Of a stretch of 37,055 bases of DNA, positions 16,033 through 23,906 are shown piece after piece; positions within the stretch are counted from its first letter, which is position 1, and each line of letters opens with the position of its first letter. The DNA comes from an uncultured Anaerolineales bacterium (GTDB lineage Bacteria; Chloroflexota; Anaerolineae; Anaerolineales; UBA4823). The notes beneath the pieces are model-generated. The model saw only the letters and a list, made by a program, of their open reading frames with translations. It was not told the DNA's origin and did not search any database. The translations under genes and the position numbers were made by a program. Location of the stretch: NCBI GenBank assembly GCA_903872065.1, contig CAIQJJ010000392.1, positions 1 to 37,055 of the forward strand, read 5' to 3'.

Positions 16033-17898
16033 TTACTTCTCACCAGGAGTCGGGTCGCCCGGCGGAACGGCCGGGGGAAGCTCATCGAGATTATCCACCG
16101 GAGGCGGAAGAGAAGGAGGAAGATCGTCGTCCCGAGGGGGAGGGAGCGCTTCGATCGGCGGGGGGTTCGGCGGCATCAACCAGTTGCGTAGGTTCTCCAT
16201 CGTGGCGCGGGTGGTATCCGGCAGAAGCTTACGCGTCTCAGGATCGGCGGCGATGGCCTCTAAAGATTGGTAAACATTCCAGGCCAGGGCTTCTCTGGAA
16301 TACTCGCTGGACTGCATGAGCTTGGCAAAGGTATAGGCCATATCGCGCTGGACTTTGGCGCGTTCAGCGGAGACAACCCGCAGCGCATTCAGTTCCTGCT
16401 GCGCCAGGGTTTCTTCTTTCTCACGCTTCCAGGAAGAGCGCCAGTAATCCAGCAAGCCATCTTTCACCCGATCCGAAATTTTGAATTCACTAAAACCGGC
16501 TGCGATCACCACCAGGCCGCGGGCGCGCAGCATCTTGGGCGTCTCGAAATTGCGCGGGGGCAAGATTTCTAGCTCTTCGGGGTTCCAAAGGTAATCTTTG
16601 GTCAAAAATCCTCCACCCTTGCGCCGGACAACCTGAAAGGACATCATGCCCTGGTTGCGCACCAATTTCATAAACATGCCCCTGACCTTGCCCAGGGGAA
16701 AATCGCTGGCGCTCTCCGGTTGAAACAAAGCATCGTAATAATATTTGGCGATCAGGTTGCGGAAGATGTCGGCAGCAATGCGCGGGGGTAGATCGCGCCA
16801 GTCCACATAGCGTTTCTCGACATCTTTTTCGAGCGATTGGGCTTTTTCAAGCGGCTGCGAGAGGATGGCGGCAAAGATGCGGTCTTTGTCGAGTTTGTAG
16901 GGAGACATCGCGCCCGGCGTAGGCTGCGGGCGGGCCGGCTTTTTGGCCGGCGGCTTTTTGGCGGCCTTTTTGCCAGGCTTCTCGCTGGCCGGCGGAGGCG
17001 CGGGAGGGCGCTTCTTTTCGGCGTCAGTGCGCTGAATAAAGCGATGGATTTCTTGTTTGTCGTCCAGATCGAGTTCATCGCTAAACTCTTTGAGGTACTT
17101 GACGCGCTTTTTCTTGCCATTCGAGTCGGTAATCACCTTCTCATCCACGGTGATGACCGAAATTTTCTCGGCTGATTCGCCGCCATCGTAAGTCACCTGC
17201 AAAAGCGGCGGCGGCTGGCTGAGCGAGAAAAGGGTAAAAACCAGGGCGCTGACCTCAATCCCATCCCGCGTCATCGCCAAGACATTGGGTTGGACGCGGT
17301 TTTGGTTGCGCAAATCCACCACTTTGCGAATGGTCTCGCCGCCGGTAAAGACAATCCCCGGCCCTTCCACGCGAAACGCTTTCTTGCTGACGTCATCGGT
17401 CGTCGCATTCACCTTGGCGCTGGCCGGGCTAAAAAAGAGTTTTCTCTCCAACACAATCGCGCTGTTCATGCCGACCAGGATCACGCCCGGCCCGCGTTTA
17501 TTCATTTCCTCAGGCGAGGCGATCTTGGCGCCATCTTTGATGAAGGTTGCCGGGCCATGCTTGCCTTTGATATACAAAAGCAGGCGATCGTACACTTTGA
17601 GATGCTCGGCATGGGTTTGCACCGGCAGGACAAAATAAGAGATGACGTAGATGATGGCATAAAAGAGAACCGCAACCCCCCCCAGGCTGTAAATCAAGAC
17701 CAACATGGCGCGAAATGTCTCAATGTTGAGCGGCAAGACCACATTCGGGCGCAGCAGCACACTCAAAAAGGAGCCGATCAGCACCAACACCAACCAGATC
17801 TCGCCGCGAAAGGCAAACAAATAGATCAGCGCTAAAGAGGCATAGAACGCTCTGCGCTTGAAAAGCGGGTCATTGTAAAAGCGTTTCTTGATGAGCAT
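16033..17898 (-). CDS. SPFH/band-7-like membrane protein (B) with basic and proline-rich linkers
   Basis: This 621-aa protein has N-terminal membrane segments at about 18-50 and 64-92. The SPFH-like core starts RGPGVILVGMNSAIVLER at 135-152 and includes VEGPGIVFTGGE, VVDLRNQ and TRDGIEVSALVFTLFSL. It shares the GPG-x-I-x-V...S-x-IVL-x-ER signature with protein A. The core is interrupted at about 292-330 by a low-complexity segment of Lys, Pro and Ala, an unusual insertion. The helical C-terminal half (about 480-560) is followed by an acidic proline-rich tail (570-621). It is the first gene of the A/B/S24 transcript. No strong ribosome site precedes the ATG at 17898. Function is unknown; membrane organisation or quality control is plausible from the family. 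Confidence 0.72.
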   Translation of the reverse strand: MLIKKRFYNDPLFKRRAFYASLALIYLFAFRGEIWLVLVLIGSFLSVLLRPNVVLPLNIETFRAMLVLIYSLGGVAVLFYAIIYVISYFVLPVQTHAEHLKVYDRLLLYIKGKHGPATFIKDGAKIASPEEMNKRGPGVILVGMNSAIVLERKLFFSPASAKVNATTDDVSKKAFRVEGPGIVFTGGETIRKVVDLRNQNRVQPNVLAMTRDGIEVSALVFTLFSLSQPPPLLQVTYDGGESAEKISVITVDEKVITDSNGKKKRVKYLKEFSDELDLDDKQEIHRFIQRTDAEKKRPPAPPPASEKPGKKAAKKPPAKKPARPQPTPGAMSPYKLDKDRIFAAILSQPLEKAQSLEKDVEKRYVDWRDLPPRIAADIFRNLIAKYYYDALFQPESASDFPLGKVRGMFMKLVRNQGMMSFQVVRRKGGGFLTKDYLWNPEELEILPPRNFETPKMLRARGLVVIAAGFSEFKISDRVKDGLLDYWRSSWKREKEETLAQQELNALRVVSAERAKVQRDMAYTFAKLMQSSEYSREALAWNVYQSLEAIAADPETRKLLPDTTRATMENLRNWLMPPNPPPIEALPPPRDDDLPPSLPPPVDNLDELPPAVPPGDPTPGEK

Positions 17899-17914
17899 TT
17901 TATCGTAAATTTAC

Positions 17915-17942
17915 AGTGTACCCAGTGATAAGCGGTTACACT
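17915..17942. promoter_or_regulatory. AGTGTA / TACACT inverted repeat in the divergent promoter region
   Basis: AGTGTA at 17915-17920 and TACACT at 17937-17942 are exact inverses, 16 bases apart, in the 111-base gap between the divergent genes at 17898 and 18010. An operator for one or both genes is possible. A partial direct copy (AGTGAT) lies between the arms. Confidence 0.3.
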
Positions 17943-17948
17943 AGCTAA

Positions 17949-17957
17949 TGTTATAAT
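17949..17957 (+). promoter_or_regulatory. Extended -10 promoter (TGTTATAAT)
   Basis: The sequence TG-T-TATAAT is a perfect extended -10 element, so the lack of a good -35 hexamer matters less. It would start a transcript near 17964 and give a leader of about 46 bases before the 103-aa gene at 18010. Confidence 0.55.
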
Positions 17958-18009
17958 AGAACAAATATTCTATCTTCCATCTCTATCATAGAAAGGTGTC
18001 TACCTCATC

Positions 18010-18321
18010 ATGCTCTCAGTTCCTTTATCTCTGGAAAAAAGCTTCGACGCATTTGCCCGTTTCCTCCGCCTGGATGACTATCCAAACCAGCCGGAAATTG
18101 TCGAATGGCCGATGACGGAATTTGAGCGGGTGGAACAGGCGACCATGCAGGCGCTATCGTGCATGGAAGTCGAAAGAGCGGCGCTTGCCAACGCTCACCT
18201 CACCATCAAATCTGAAACAGGCCATCTGGAACCTGTCGCGGCGGCTGTACAGGAGTTCTTGCAACAACAGCCGTTTCAACTGCATGGGGAACTTACCATT
18301 CATATCGTCATTCAGCGTTGA
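18010..18321 (+). CDS. Uncharacterised 103-aa protein
   Basis: I do not recognise this small soluble protein. It has no membrane segment or cofactor motif. Its sequence mixes a hydrophobic helix (SLEKSFDAFARFLRL) with a C-terminal stretch likely to be beta-strand (GELTIHIVIQR). AAAGGTG at 17992-17998 and the extended -10 box upstream make it a credible gene. It is monocistronic: the next gene is convergent and ends 47 bases away. It lies opposite the SPFH pair and may share its control region. Confidence 0.6.
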   Translation: MLSVPLSLEKSFDAFARFLRLDDYPNQPEIVEWPMTEFERVEQATMQALSCMEVERAALANAHLTIKSETGHLEPVAAAVQEFLQQQPFQLHGELTIHIVIQR

Positions 18322-18368
18322 TCGAAGCCGGCCTCCTTAGTGTGAAGGGCAATCAAAATTTTCAGTCT

Positions 18369-19643
18369 CTAATGCTGCTGCATCAGCCAGGCGCGATTGG
18401 AGAGTTTTTCTCCTAAGTGATCACCATTGGACAGAATGCACACCGGAACGCCCAGAAGTTTGAAGCGCTCTTCCAAAGGCTGGATCGCATTCTGGCCGCC
18501 AAAGGTGATCGCATCAAGCAGGATCACGACCGGACGCAGCCCCTGGCGCACCAATTGGTCTACTTCGCCGGCCAGTTCCAAATGGCTGGCGGGGGTGATT
18601 AAAATGATGGTGCTGCCGCGCATCAAATGCTTGGCCTGGGTGGTCAACAAGCCATACATCGGCGCGACGCCATCAGCGCGCAAGATAGCCAGGGATTCCA
18701 AAATCTTGCCCAACTGGCGCGCCCCCCGATCGGGCGGGACAAGGGTCAAATACTGCCCGGCGCTGACCAGGCCCACCGAACGGTCGCGGCGCAAATAAAA
18801 GCGCGCCAGCGAGGCGGCCGCCGAAACGCCATATTCCTCGGTGGAGGGCGCCAGCGGAATCTCCACCGAGGGTCGCCAGAAATCTTCGGCGTAACTGGCA
18901 TGCGCCGGCAGGGGCAAGGCCGCCTGCACCTCTTGCGACGAGTCGAGGAAAATCCAGACATCCGCCAGGGGGTCGAGTTCAAATTCCTTCACCACCAGGC
19001 GGTTGTGGCGGGCGGTGCTGGCCCAGTGAATACGGTTGAAGGAATCGCCGGGGACATAATCGCGCACGCCAGAGGCGTTGGGCGTCACCTGGTGGGTGCG
19101 GCGGCGCAGCGCCTCGCCGCCGGGCAGCAAGCCGGGCGGGTTGGGAAAGGCGCTGATTTCGGCCATCATGGGATAAACGAGGAGAGTATCGGATGGCGTA
19201 TAGGAGCGGCGGACGGGGAACAAGCCAAACAAATCGCCGGAGGCCAGAACTGTAGGGCCCAAGGGAAACGCGCCGCGCTGGCGCAGGCGAGTGCGCGCCA
19301 GGTAAGAGCGCCCCTGCCGCGCCTCAATTAAGGTGAGGACGTGAGAACCTTTGGCGCCAGGCAGGGCGGATTCATCGCGCACCTCCAGCCAGAGGTGAGG
19401 CAGGCGGCTGTTGTTGTGAATGTCGAAGCGTTCCTCGAAGACCTGCCCAACCTGGGCGCGCAAGGAGCGGGCGGAACGTTCAAAATGCAAGCCGCGCATT
19501 GAGACAGCCGACCACAGCCACCCCCCTACAAAAAGCATCCCCCACAAATACGCCAGGCGGATATACAGCACGCCGCCTGTCGCGGCGGCCGCCACAAGAC
19601 TGAAAGCCAACAAAAGCAAAACAACCCGCTGCGCGGCGGTCAT
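18369..19643 (-). CDS. DUF58 domain protein
   Basis: This 424-aa protein has two hydrophobic N-terminal segments (about 7-27 and 31-47), then an extracytoplasmic-style beta region. The DUF58 signature GVRDYVPGDSFNRIHWASTARHNRLVVKEFE lies at about 192-222 (given here as positions; key residues are the DY-PGD and HW). A von Willebrand-A-like segment (VWIFLDSS) follows. DUF58 proteins are the usual partners of MoxR ATPases. Its ATG follows the moxR stop directly (TAA ATG), so translation is coupled. The pair probably assembles or activates a membrane or surface complex; the client is not evident here. Confidence 0.88.
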   Translation of the reverse strand: MTAAQRVVLLLLAFSLVAAAATGGVLYIRLAYLWGMLFVGGWLWSAVSMRGLHFERSARSLRAQVGQVFEERFDIHNNSRLPHLWLEVRDESALPGAKGSHVLTLIEARQGRSYLARTRLRQRGAFPLGPTVLASGDLFGLFPVRRSYTPSDTLLVYPMMAEISAFPNPPGLLPGGEALRRRTHQVTPNASGVRDYVPGDSFNRIHWASTARHNRLVVKEFELDPLADVWIFLDSSQEVQAALPLPAHASYAEDFWRPSVEIPLAPSTEEYGVSAAASLARFYLRRDRSVGLVSAGQYLTLVPPDRGARQLGKILESLAILRADGVAPMYGLLTTQAKHLMRGSTIILITPASHLELAGEVDQLVRQGLRPVVILLDAITFGGQNAIQPLEERFKLLGVPVCILSNGDHLGEKLSNRAWLMQQH

Positions 19644-20600
19644 TTATCCCTCCCGGCGCACATCGCCGCCCGGCACAGGGACGCGCGCCAGGATTTCGGA
19701 CAAAATCTGGTTGGCGCTTAAGTCGCGCAAGCGCGCCGCTGGCCCCAAAATGACGCGATGGGAAAGGGTGGGCTGCACCAGGGCTTTGACATCATCCGGC
19801 AGGACAAAATCGCGCCCTTGCAAAGCCGCCCGCGCCTGGCTGGTGCGATACAAAGCCAGGCTGCCGCGCGGGCTGGCGCCCAGGTACACGTCGGCATGCT
19901 GGCGGGTCTGGCGCACGAGTTCCACCATGTACTGTTTCAAGCCAGCCGCGACGTAGATATCTTTGATCGCCTCTTGCGCCTGCGAAAGCTCGTCAAGCGC
20001 CACGACGCGCTGCAAGCGCTCGATCGGATGGTGATGCTGTTGGCGATCCAAAATATCAATTTCCTGGTCACGTTCAGGGTAGCCCAGGCGGATGCGCATC
20101 AGGAAGCGGTCCAACTGCGCCTCAGGCAGCGGGAAGGTGCCTTCATATTCAATTGGGTTTTGCGTCGCCAGGACCAAAAAAGGCCGCGGCAAAGCATGCG
20201 TAACGCCATCCACAGTGATCTGGCGTTCTTCCATCGCTTCCAGCAGCGCGGCCTGCGTCTTGGGTGTGGCGCGGTTGATTTCGTCCGCCAACACCACCTG
20301 GGCCATAATAGGGCCAGGGCGAAATTCAAATTCGCGGCTGACCTGGTTAAAGATCGAAACCCCGGTGACATCGCTCGGCAGCATGTCGGGGGTGAATTGA
20401 ATCCGGCTGAAAGAGCAGCCCAAAGAGGAGGCCAGGCTGCGCGCCAGCATTGTCTTACCCACGCCGGGAACATCTTCAATTAAGAGATGTCCCTGGCAAA
20501 GCAAGCTGATCACGGCCAATTCCACTGAGCTGCGTTTGCCGATGATCACCCGTTCAATGTTGGTAATGAGTTTTTCGGTAAGAGCTTGTACTTCAGACAT
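19644..20600 (-). CDS. MoxR-family AAA+ ATPase
   Basis: This 318-aa ATPase has Walker A PGVGKT at 45-50, Walker B VVLADEI at 102-108 and sensor 1 in ATQNPIE with N148. The MoxR-specific insert is [18 protein letters not shown], and the C-terminal lid contains [12 protein letters not shown]. MoxR proteins act as chaperones that remodel or load cofactors on partner proteins, usually with DUF58 and VWA-domain proteins. It starts at 20600 with GGAG nine bases upstream and abuts the DUF58 gene. A TTGTGA hexamer on the minus strand about 50 bases upstream could be its -35 box, but the matching -10 is poor. Confidence 0.94.
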   Translation of the reverse strand: MSEVQALTEKLITNIERVIIGKRSSVELAVISLLCQGHLLIEDVPGVGKTMLARSLASSLGCSFSRIQFTPDMLPSDVTGVSIFNQVSREFEFRPGPIMAQVVLADEINRATPKTQAALLEAMEERQITVDGVTHALPRPFLVLATQNPIEYEGTFPLPEAQLDRFLMRIRLGYPERDQEIDILDRQQHHHPIERLQRVVALDELSQAQEAIKDIYVAAGLKQYMVELVRQTRQHADVYLGASPRGSLALYRTSQARAALQGRDFVLPDDVKALVQPTLSHRVILGPAARLRDLSANQILSEILARVPVPGGDVRREG

Positions 20601-20651
20601 CGTGATGCTCCAAAGATGAAATAGGACTAGATAAATGTTATCACAATTCCC

Positions 20652-20686
20652 ACAGAGACGCTAACCTTGTGGTACAATTTCTCTGT
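20652..20686. promoter_or_regulatory. Nested inverted repeat between moxR and tRNA-Arg
   Basis: The outer arms ACAGAGA (20652-20658) and TCTCTGT (20680-20686) are perfect inverses. Inside them TTGT (20667-20670) faces ACAA (20674-20677). The element overlaps the likely tRNA promoter, so an operator or an RNA hairpin is possible. Confidence 0.35.
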
Positions 20687-20693
20687 ATATTAT
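20667..20693 (+). promoter_or_regulatory. Candidate promoter of tRNA-Arg
   Basis: TTGTGG at 20667-20672 and TATTAT at 20688-20693 are 15 bases apart, and TATATT at 20686-20691 is an alternative -10. Either would start transcription roughly 15 bases before the mature tRNA 5' end. Confidence 0.35.
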
Positions 20694-20714
20694 GAAGTTT
20701 ACCCATAGAGATAT

Positions 20715-20786
20715 GCCCCAATAGCTCAGTGGATAGAGTATTGGCCTCCGGAGCCAGGGACGGCAGTTCGAGCCTGCCTTGGGGCG
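20715..20786 (+). tRNA. tRNA-Arg, anticodon CCG
   Basis: A full cloverleaf can be drawn. The acceptor stem GCCCCAA/TTGGGGC has seven perfect pairs (20715-20721 with 20779-20785). The D arm is GCTC/GAGT, the anticodon stem TTGGC/GCCAG carries the loop CTCCGGA, and the T arm is GGCAG/CTGCC with loop TTCGAGC. The discriminator is G at 20786. Loop positions 34-36 are CCG, which reads the arginine codon CGG. The 3' CCA is not encoded and must be added after transcription. Confidence 0.96.
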
Positions 20787-20792
20787 CAGAAG

Positions 20793-20808
20793 CCAGAGAT
20801 TGCTCTGG
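20793..20808 (+). other. Tight hairpin just downstream of tRNA-Arg
   Basis: CCAGAG, loop ATTG, CTCTGG: six perfect pairs starting six bases after the discriminator. It is probably part of the tRNA precursor trailer, where it could guide 3' end processing. Confidence 0.5.
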
Positions 20809-20819
20809 AAACACGATAG

Positions 20820-20873
20820 CAGGTTACTTTGTTCAGTTGCACAGGTCGTCAACGCGAAGAGGTAACCTGTTTT
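20820..20873 (+). terminator. Likely terminator of the tRNA-Arg transcript
   Basis: CAGGTTAC at 20820-20827 pairs with GTAACCTG at 20862-20869, followed at once by TTTT at 20870-20873 and then ATT. The loop of 34 bases is long for an intrinsic terminator but contains a possible inner GTTG/CAAC stem. It separates the tRNA from rtcA. Confidence 0.5.
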
Positions 20874-20953
20874 ATTCACAGACGGCGGCAGGAACGAACT
20901 TTAAGTAGGCGTCCGTAATCCATTGCTGAACGAACTTTTGCAGCAAGCAGTTA

Positions 20954-20959
20954 TAGAAT
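20954..20959 (+). promoter_or_regulatory. Candidate -10 box (TAGAAT) of rtcA
   Basis: TAGAAT ends ten bases before the rtcA ATG. As with psuK, pstS and pstB1, no Shine-Dalgarno sequence lies between, which suggests a leaderless or very short-leader mRNA. GAACTT at 20932-20937 is a weak -35 candidate 16 bases upstream. Confidence 0.3.
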
Positions 20960-20969
20960 TCTGGTTGTT

Positions 20970-22034
20970 ATGATCACGATTGACGGTTCTCTTGGCGAGG
21001 GCGGCGGACAGGTGCTGCGCAGTTCGCTGACTCTTTCCATCCTCACCCACCAACCCATCCATCTCACCCACATCCGCGCCGGGCGCGCAAAACCGGGTTT
21101 ACAGCCGCAGCATTTGCAAGCAGTGAAAGCCGCGGCGGCGGTGTGTGCGGGAAGTTTCGAGGGCGGACAGGCCGGCTCGCAAACGCTGCGCTTTTGGCCT
21201 GGCGAAGTGCGGCCTGGGCGCTATACCTTTGAGATCGGCACCGCTGGCGCGACATCATTGGTCCTTCAAACCATTTTTCTGCCCCTAACTTTTGCGGATG
21301 GGGATTCAACAGTGACGATCCGCGGCGGCACCCATGTACCTTGGAGTCCAAGTTTTCATTACCTCGATTGGCAATGGCTGCCCCACCTGCGTCAGATGGG
21401 CTGCGCGGCCAGCCTGCAACTGACCCAGGCCGGCTTTTACCCGCGAGGCGGCGGCGAGATCAAAGCGGTCATTCAGCCAGCCGGGCCGCTCAAATCCTGG
21501 GTGTCGCTGGAACGGGGGATGCTGCAGCGTATCAGCGGCCTCTCGGCGGTCGCCAACCTGGATGAAAGCATTGCCCAGCGACAAAAGCTGCAAGCCTTGC
21601 GACGGTTGGAACCGATTTGCCAGATGAGTAAAATTCGCAGTGAAACCCTTCCTTCGCCAGGCAAAGGTACGACGATCATCCTACTGGCTGAATTGGAGCG
21701 CGCCCGGCTCTGCGCCTCAGCCCTGGGAGAACCCGGCAAACGGGCGGAACGCGTCGCTGATGAGGCCGCCGAGGCCCTGGAGCGCTCTTTGAATTCTAGC
21801 GCCACGGTAGATGAACACCTGGCGGATCAACTGCTGCTGCCGCTGGCATTGGCTGCTGGTCGCTCACAATTTTGCACACCGCGTGTGACACAACATTTAC
21901 TGACCAATGCCGCAATCATCCGGCAATTTCTACCGGTTCAGATTGATATTCGTGGGGAAAGCGGACAAGAAGGTATAATTTCGGTCAGTTCTCTATCCCC
22001 TTCAAACGAAAGCCTCTATGATTCCACGTCCTGA
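20970..22034 (+). CDS. rtcA: RNA 3'-terminal phosphate cyclase
   Basis: This 354-aa enzyme uses ATP to convert RNA 3'-phosphate ends to 2',3'-cyclic phosphates through a covalent enzyme-AMP. Family blocks are IDGSLGEGGGQVLRSSL (4-20), GQxGxxS-like GQAGS, FEIGTAGATSLVLQTI (87-102), FYPRGGGEI (156-164), HLADQLLLPLALA (283-295) and QHLLTN (308-313). His309 is the expected nucleophile, at the same number as in the E. coli enzyme. The usual neighbours rtcB and rtcR are absent. It lies downstream of a tRNA gene and overlaps the GyrA-C-like gene by 17 bases, so the two are co-translated. The C-terminal 20 residues are Ser-rich and not conserved. Confidence 0.95.
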   Translation: MITIDGSLGEGGGQVLRSSLTLSILTHQPIHLTHIRAGRAKPGLQPQHLQAVKAAAAVCAGSFEGGQAGSQTLRFWPGEVRPGRYTFEIGTAGATSLVLQTIFLPLTFADGDSTVTIRGGTHVPWSPSFHYLDWQWLPHLRQMGCAASLQLTQAGFYPRGGGEIKAVIQPAGPLKSWVSLERGMLQRISGLSAVANLDESIAQRQKLQALRRLEPICQMSKIRSETLPSPGKGTTIILLAELERARLCASALGEPGKRAERVADEAAEALERSLNSSATVDEHLADQLLLPLALAAGRSQFCTPRVTQHLLTNAAIIRQFLPVQIDIRGESGQEGIISVSSLSPSNESLYDSTS

Positions 22035-23097
22035 CCTTACTCACATTCCTCCCGCCGTGCGGGAATATATCGAAGCCCTCGAAGCCGAGGTGGAACGACT
22101 GGGCGGTAAAGCCAGCAGCCGGCCCAAGCCGCGCCCGGCGGTAAATTTCACTGCTCCCGAAGAAGAAGAAGTTCCTCCCCTACCGCCGTTGGCGCCCGAT
22201 GAGCCTCCGACCACAGTTAACCTGATCAGCATGACGGGAAACGGTCTCGCCAAGCGCACCTTGCGCCACCTGTACGGGCGGCAGCGGCGCGGCGGGATGG
22301 GCATCTTTGACCTGGATGCGCCAGCGGACGACCCGGTGGCGCTGCTGACTCTGGCTGAGAGCAGTCAGAGCTTACTGCTGTTTACGAACCTGGCGCGCAC
22401 GTTTCGGCTGCCCGTCAATCTGATCCCGGAGGAAGCGGTGCGCGCCCGCGGGCAGTTGATTACCGCCAAGATGACGCTGCAAGAGGGGGAACACTTTGTA
22501 GCGGCCCTGCCAGACGAAGCTCGCGGGGCAATTGCGCTGGTCAGCCAGGAAGGCTTTGTGCGCTATTTGAGACATCACGTCTTTGGGGAATATATGAAAC
22601 CGGGGGCGGCGATGTTCGACGCGCGCAAATGCGGCGAACTGGCCAGCGTCTGCCGCACGCCGGGCGACGCTGAACTGCTGATTGTGACGCGCCGTGGCAA
22701 AGGCATTCGTTTCTCAGAAAAATTGGTGCCGCCGCAGGGAGGGCCGGGCATTCGCCTGGAGACGGGCGACACAGCGACGGCGATTGTCTCGGTGGATGAA
22801 GACAGCCGCGTCTTCTTAGGCGATGCCGAGGGCCGCGGCACAATCCGCTTGATGGCAGGATTTGCCGCCAACAAAGCGGCCGGCGGCGGAGGAAAGGCGA
22901 TCATGAACAGCGATTGCCTGATCAGCGCCGCGACCGTTGAAGAAGGCGGCGAAATCTTTCTGATCTCTCGCCTGAGCAAGATCATCCGCTTTATGGCGGA
23001 CGAGACGCCGGCCAAAGAAAGCACAGTGCAGGGCGTTAACTGTATGATGCTGCGCAGCGATGAAGTGCGCGCCCTGTTGACAACGGTGGTTGTCTAA
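22018..23097 (+). CDS. Stand-alone GyrA C-terminal beta-propeller-like protein
   Basis: This 359-aa protein resembles the DNA-wrapping C-terminal domain of gyrase subunit A but has no cleavage/religation domain. Residues 10-30 form a short coiled coil, and 31-65 are a proline- and acid-rich linker. From 66 onward there are repeated propeller blades, for example VNLISMTGNGLAKRTL (67-82), IALVSQEGFVRYL, LLIVTRRGKGIRFSEKLVP and IFLISRLSKIIRF. The stretch QRRGGMG at 89-95 differs from the GyrA box QRRGGKG at one position. It may wrap or bend DNA, or modulate gyrase, but no partner is encoded here. It starts inside the rtcA 3' end and stops three bases from the convergent pstB1 stop. Confidence 0.85.
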   Translation: MIPRPDLTHIPPAVREYIEALEAEVERLGGKASSRPKPRPAVNFTAPEEEEVPPLPPLAPDEPPTTVNLISMTGNGLAKRTLRHLYGRQRRGGMGIFDLDAPADDPVALLTLAESSQSLLLFTNLARTFRLPVNLIPEEAVRARGQLITAKMTLQEGEHFVAALPDEARGAIALVSQEGFVRYLRHHVFGEYMKPGAAMFDARKCGELASVCRTPGDAELLIVTRRGKGIRFSEKLVPPQGGPGIRLETGDTATAIVSVDEDSRVFLGDAEGRGTIRLMAGFAANKAAGGGGKAIMNSDCLISAATVEEGGEIFLISRLSKIIRFMADETPAKESTVQGVNCMMLRSDEVRALLTTVVV

Positions 23098-23100
23098 AGA

Positions 23101-23865
23101 TCACCCCATGCGCCCGGTAATGTAATCTTCAGTCAGTTGTTGGGCCGGATTGGTGAAAAGGCGCTGTGTGAGGCCGACTTCCACCAATTCGCCCAACCAA
23201 AAGAAGCCGGTGATGTTCGAGACGCGCCCGGCTTGCTGCATATTGTGAGTGACAATGATGATGGTATATTCACGCTGCAGTTCGGCGATTAAGTCCTCGA
23301 TATGGCCGGTAGCCACCGGGTCAAGCGCCGAACATGGCTCATCCATCAGAATCACCTGCGGCTGAACCGCCAACAAGCGCGCAATGCACAAACGCTGCTG
23401 CTGACCCAGCGAAAGGCTGAGTGCATCTTGCTTCAACTGGGTTTTGACTTCATCCCACAGCACGGCGCGTTTCAAAGAATTTTCGACGATGGCATCCAGT
23501 TCCGCACGGGAACGGGTGAGACCCAGGACGCGCGGCCCATAAGCAATATTATCGTACACCGATTGCGGGAATGGGTTCGGTTTTTGAAAAACCATGCCAA
23601 CCTTGCGGCGCAGTTCTGCCAGGTCTACCCCCGGCGCGTAGATATCCTTACCCTCCAGGGTCAATGTACCGACCACGCGTGTTCCAGGAATGGTATCATT
23701 CATGCGATTCAAGCAGCGCAAGAAGGTTGACTTGCCACAGCCCGAAGGGCCGATCAAGGCTGTCACCTGGCGCGGCGGGATGTTCATGGTGATCTGCTTG
23801 AGCGCCTGCTTCGCGCCGTAATAAAAATCCAGTTTGATAGATTGGATAATAGGTTGTGTGTCCAT
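23101..23865 (-). CDS. pstB: Phosphate ABC transporter ATPase PstB (copy 1)
   Basis: This 254-aa ATPase powers phosphate import through PstC/PstA. Walker A is GPSGCGKST (39-47), the Q-loop is VFQKPNPFP with Gln94, Walker B is VILMDEP with D175/E176, and the H-loop is VTHNMQQA with His207. The signature motif reads LSLGQ at 151-155 instead of LSGGQ, so the first conserved glycine is lost. It is transcribed away from pstS and the second pstB. A TACAAT box ends seven bases before the ATG and no ribosome site is present, pointing to a leaderless transcript. See pstB copy 2 for the reciprocal change. Confidence 0.95.
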   Translation of the reverse strand: MDTQPIIQSIKLDFYYGAKQALKQITMNIPPRQVTALIGPSGCGKSTFLRCLNRMNDTIPGTRVVGTLTLEGKDIYAPGVDLAELRRKVGMVFQKPNPFPQSVYDNIAYGPRVLGLTRSRAELDAIVENSLKRAVLWDEVKTQLKQDALSLSLGQQQRLCIARLLAVQPQVILMDEPCSALDPVATGHIEDLIAELQREYTIIIVTHNMQQAGRVSNITGFFWLGELVEVGLTQRLFTNPAQQLTEDYITGRMG

Positions 23866-23872
23866 TGGGCTA

Positions 23873-23904
23873 ATTGTACCGTGCTTTTTCAGCTATAATA
23901 CAAT
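23873..23904. promoter_or_regulatory. Overlapping divergent promoters of pstB1 and pstS
   Basis: Plus strand: TATAAT at 23894-23899, with the pstS ATG seven bases later. Minus strand: TACAAT (complement of 23873-23878), with the pstB1 ATG seven bases later. ATTGTA at 23873-23878 and TACAAT at 23899-23904 are also inverse repeats, so one symmetrical element spans both promoters. A polymerase or regulator on one would block the other. I cannot see a clear Pho-box. Confidence 0.55.
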
Positions 23905-23906
23905 TT

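Noticed and set aside
15297-16319. 340-aa plus-strand frame
   Set aside because: It spans the junction of the two SPFH-like genes on the other strand and has no domain or ribosome site.
23400-23420. LSLGQ in PstB1 as a sequencing error
   Set aside because: CTG for GGC/GGG needs more than one substitution, the frame is intact, and PstB2 carries a reciprocal change, so a biological explanation is preferred.
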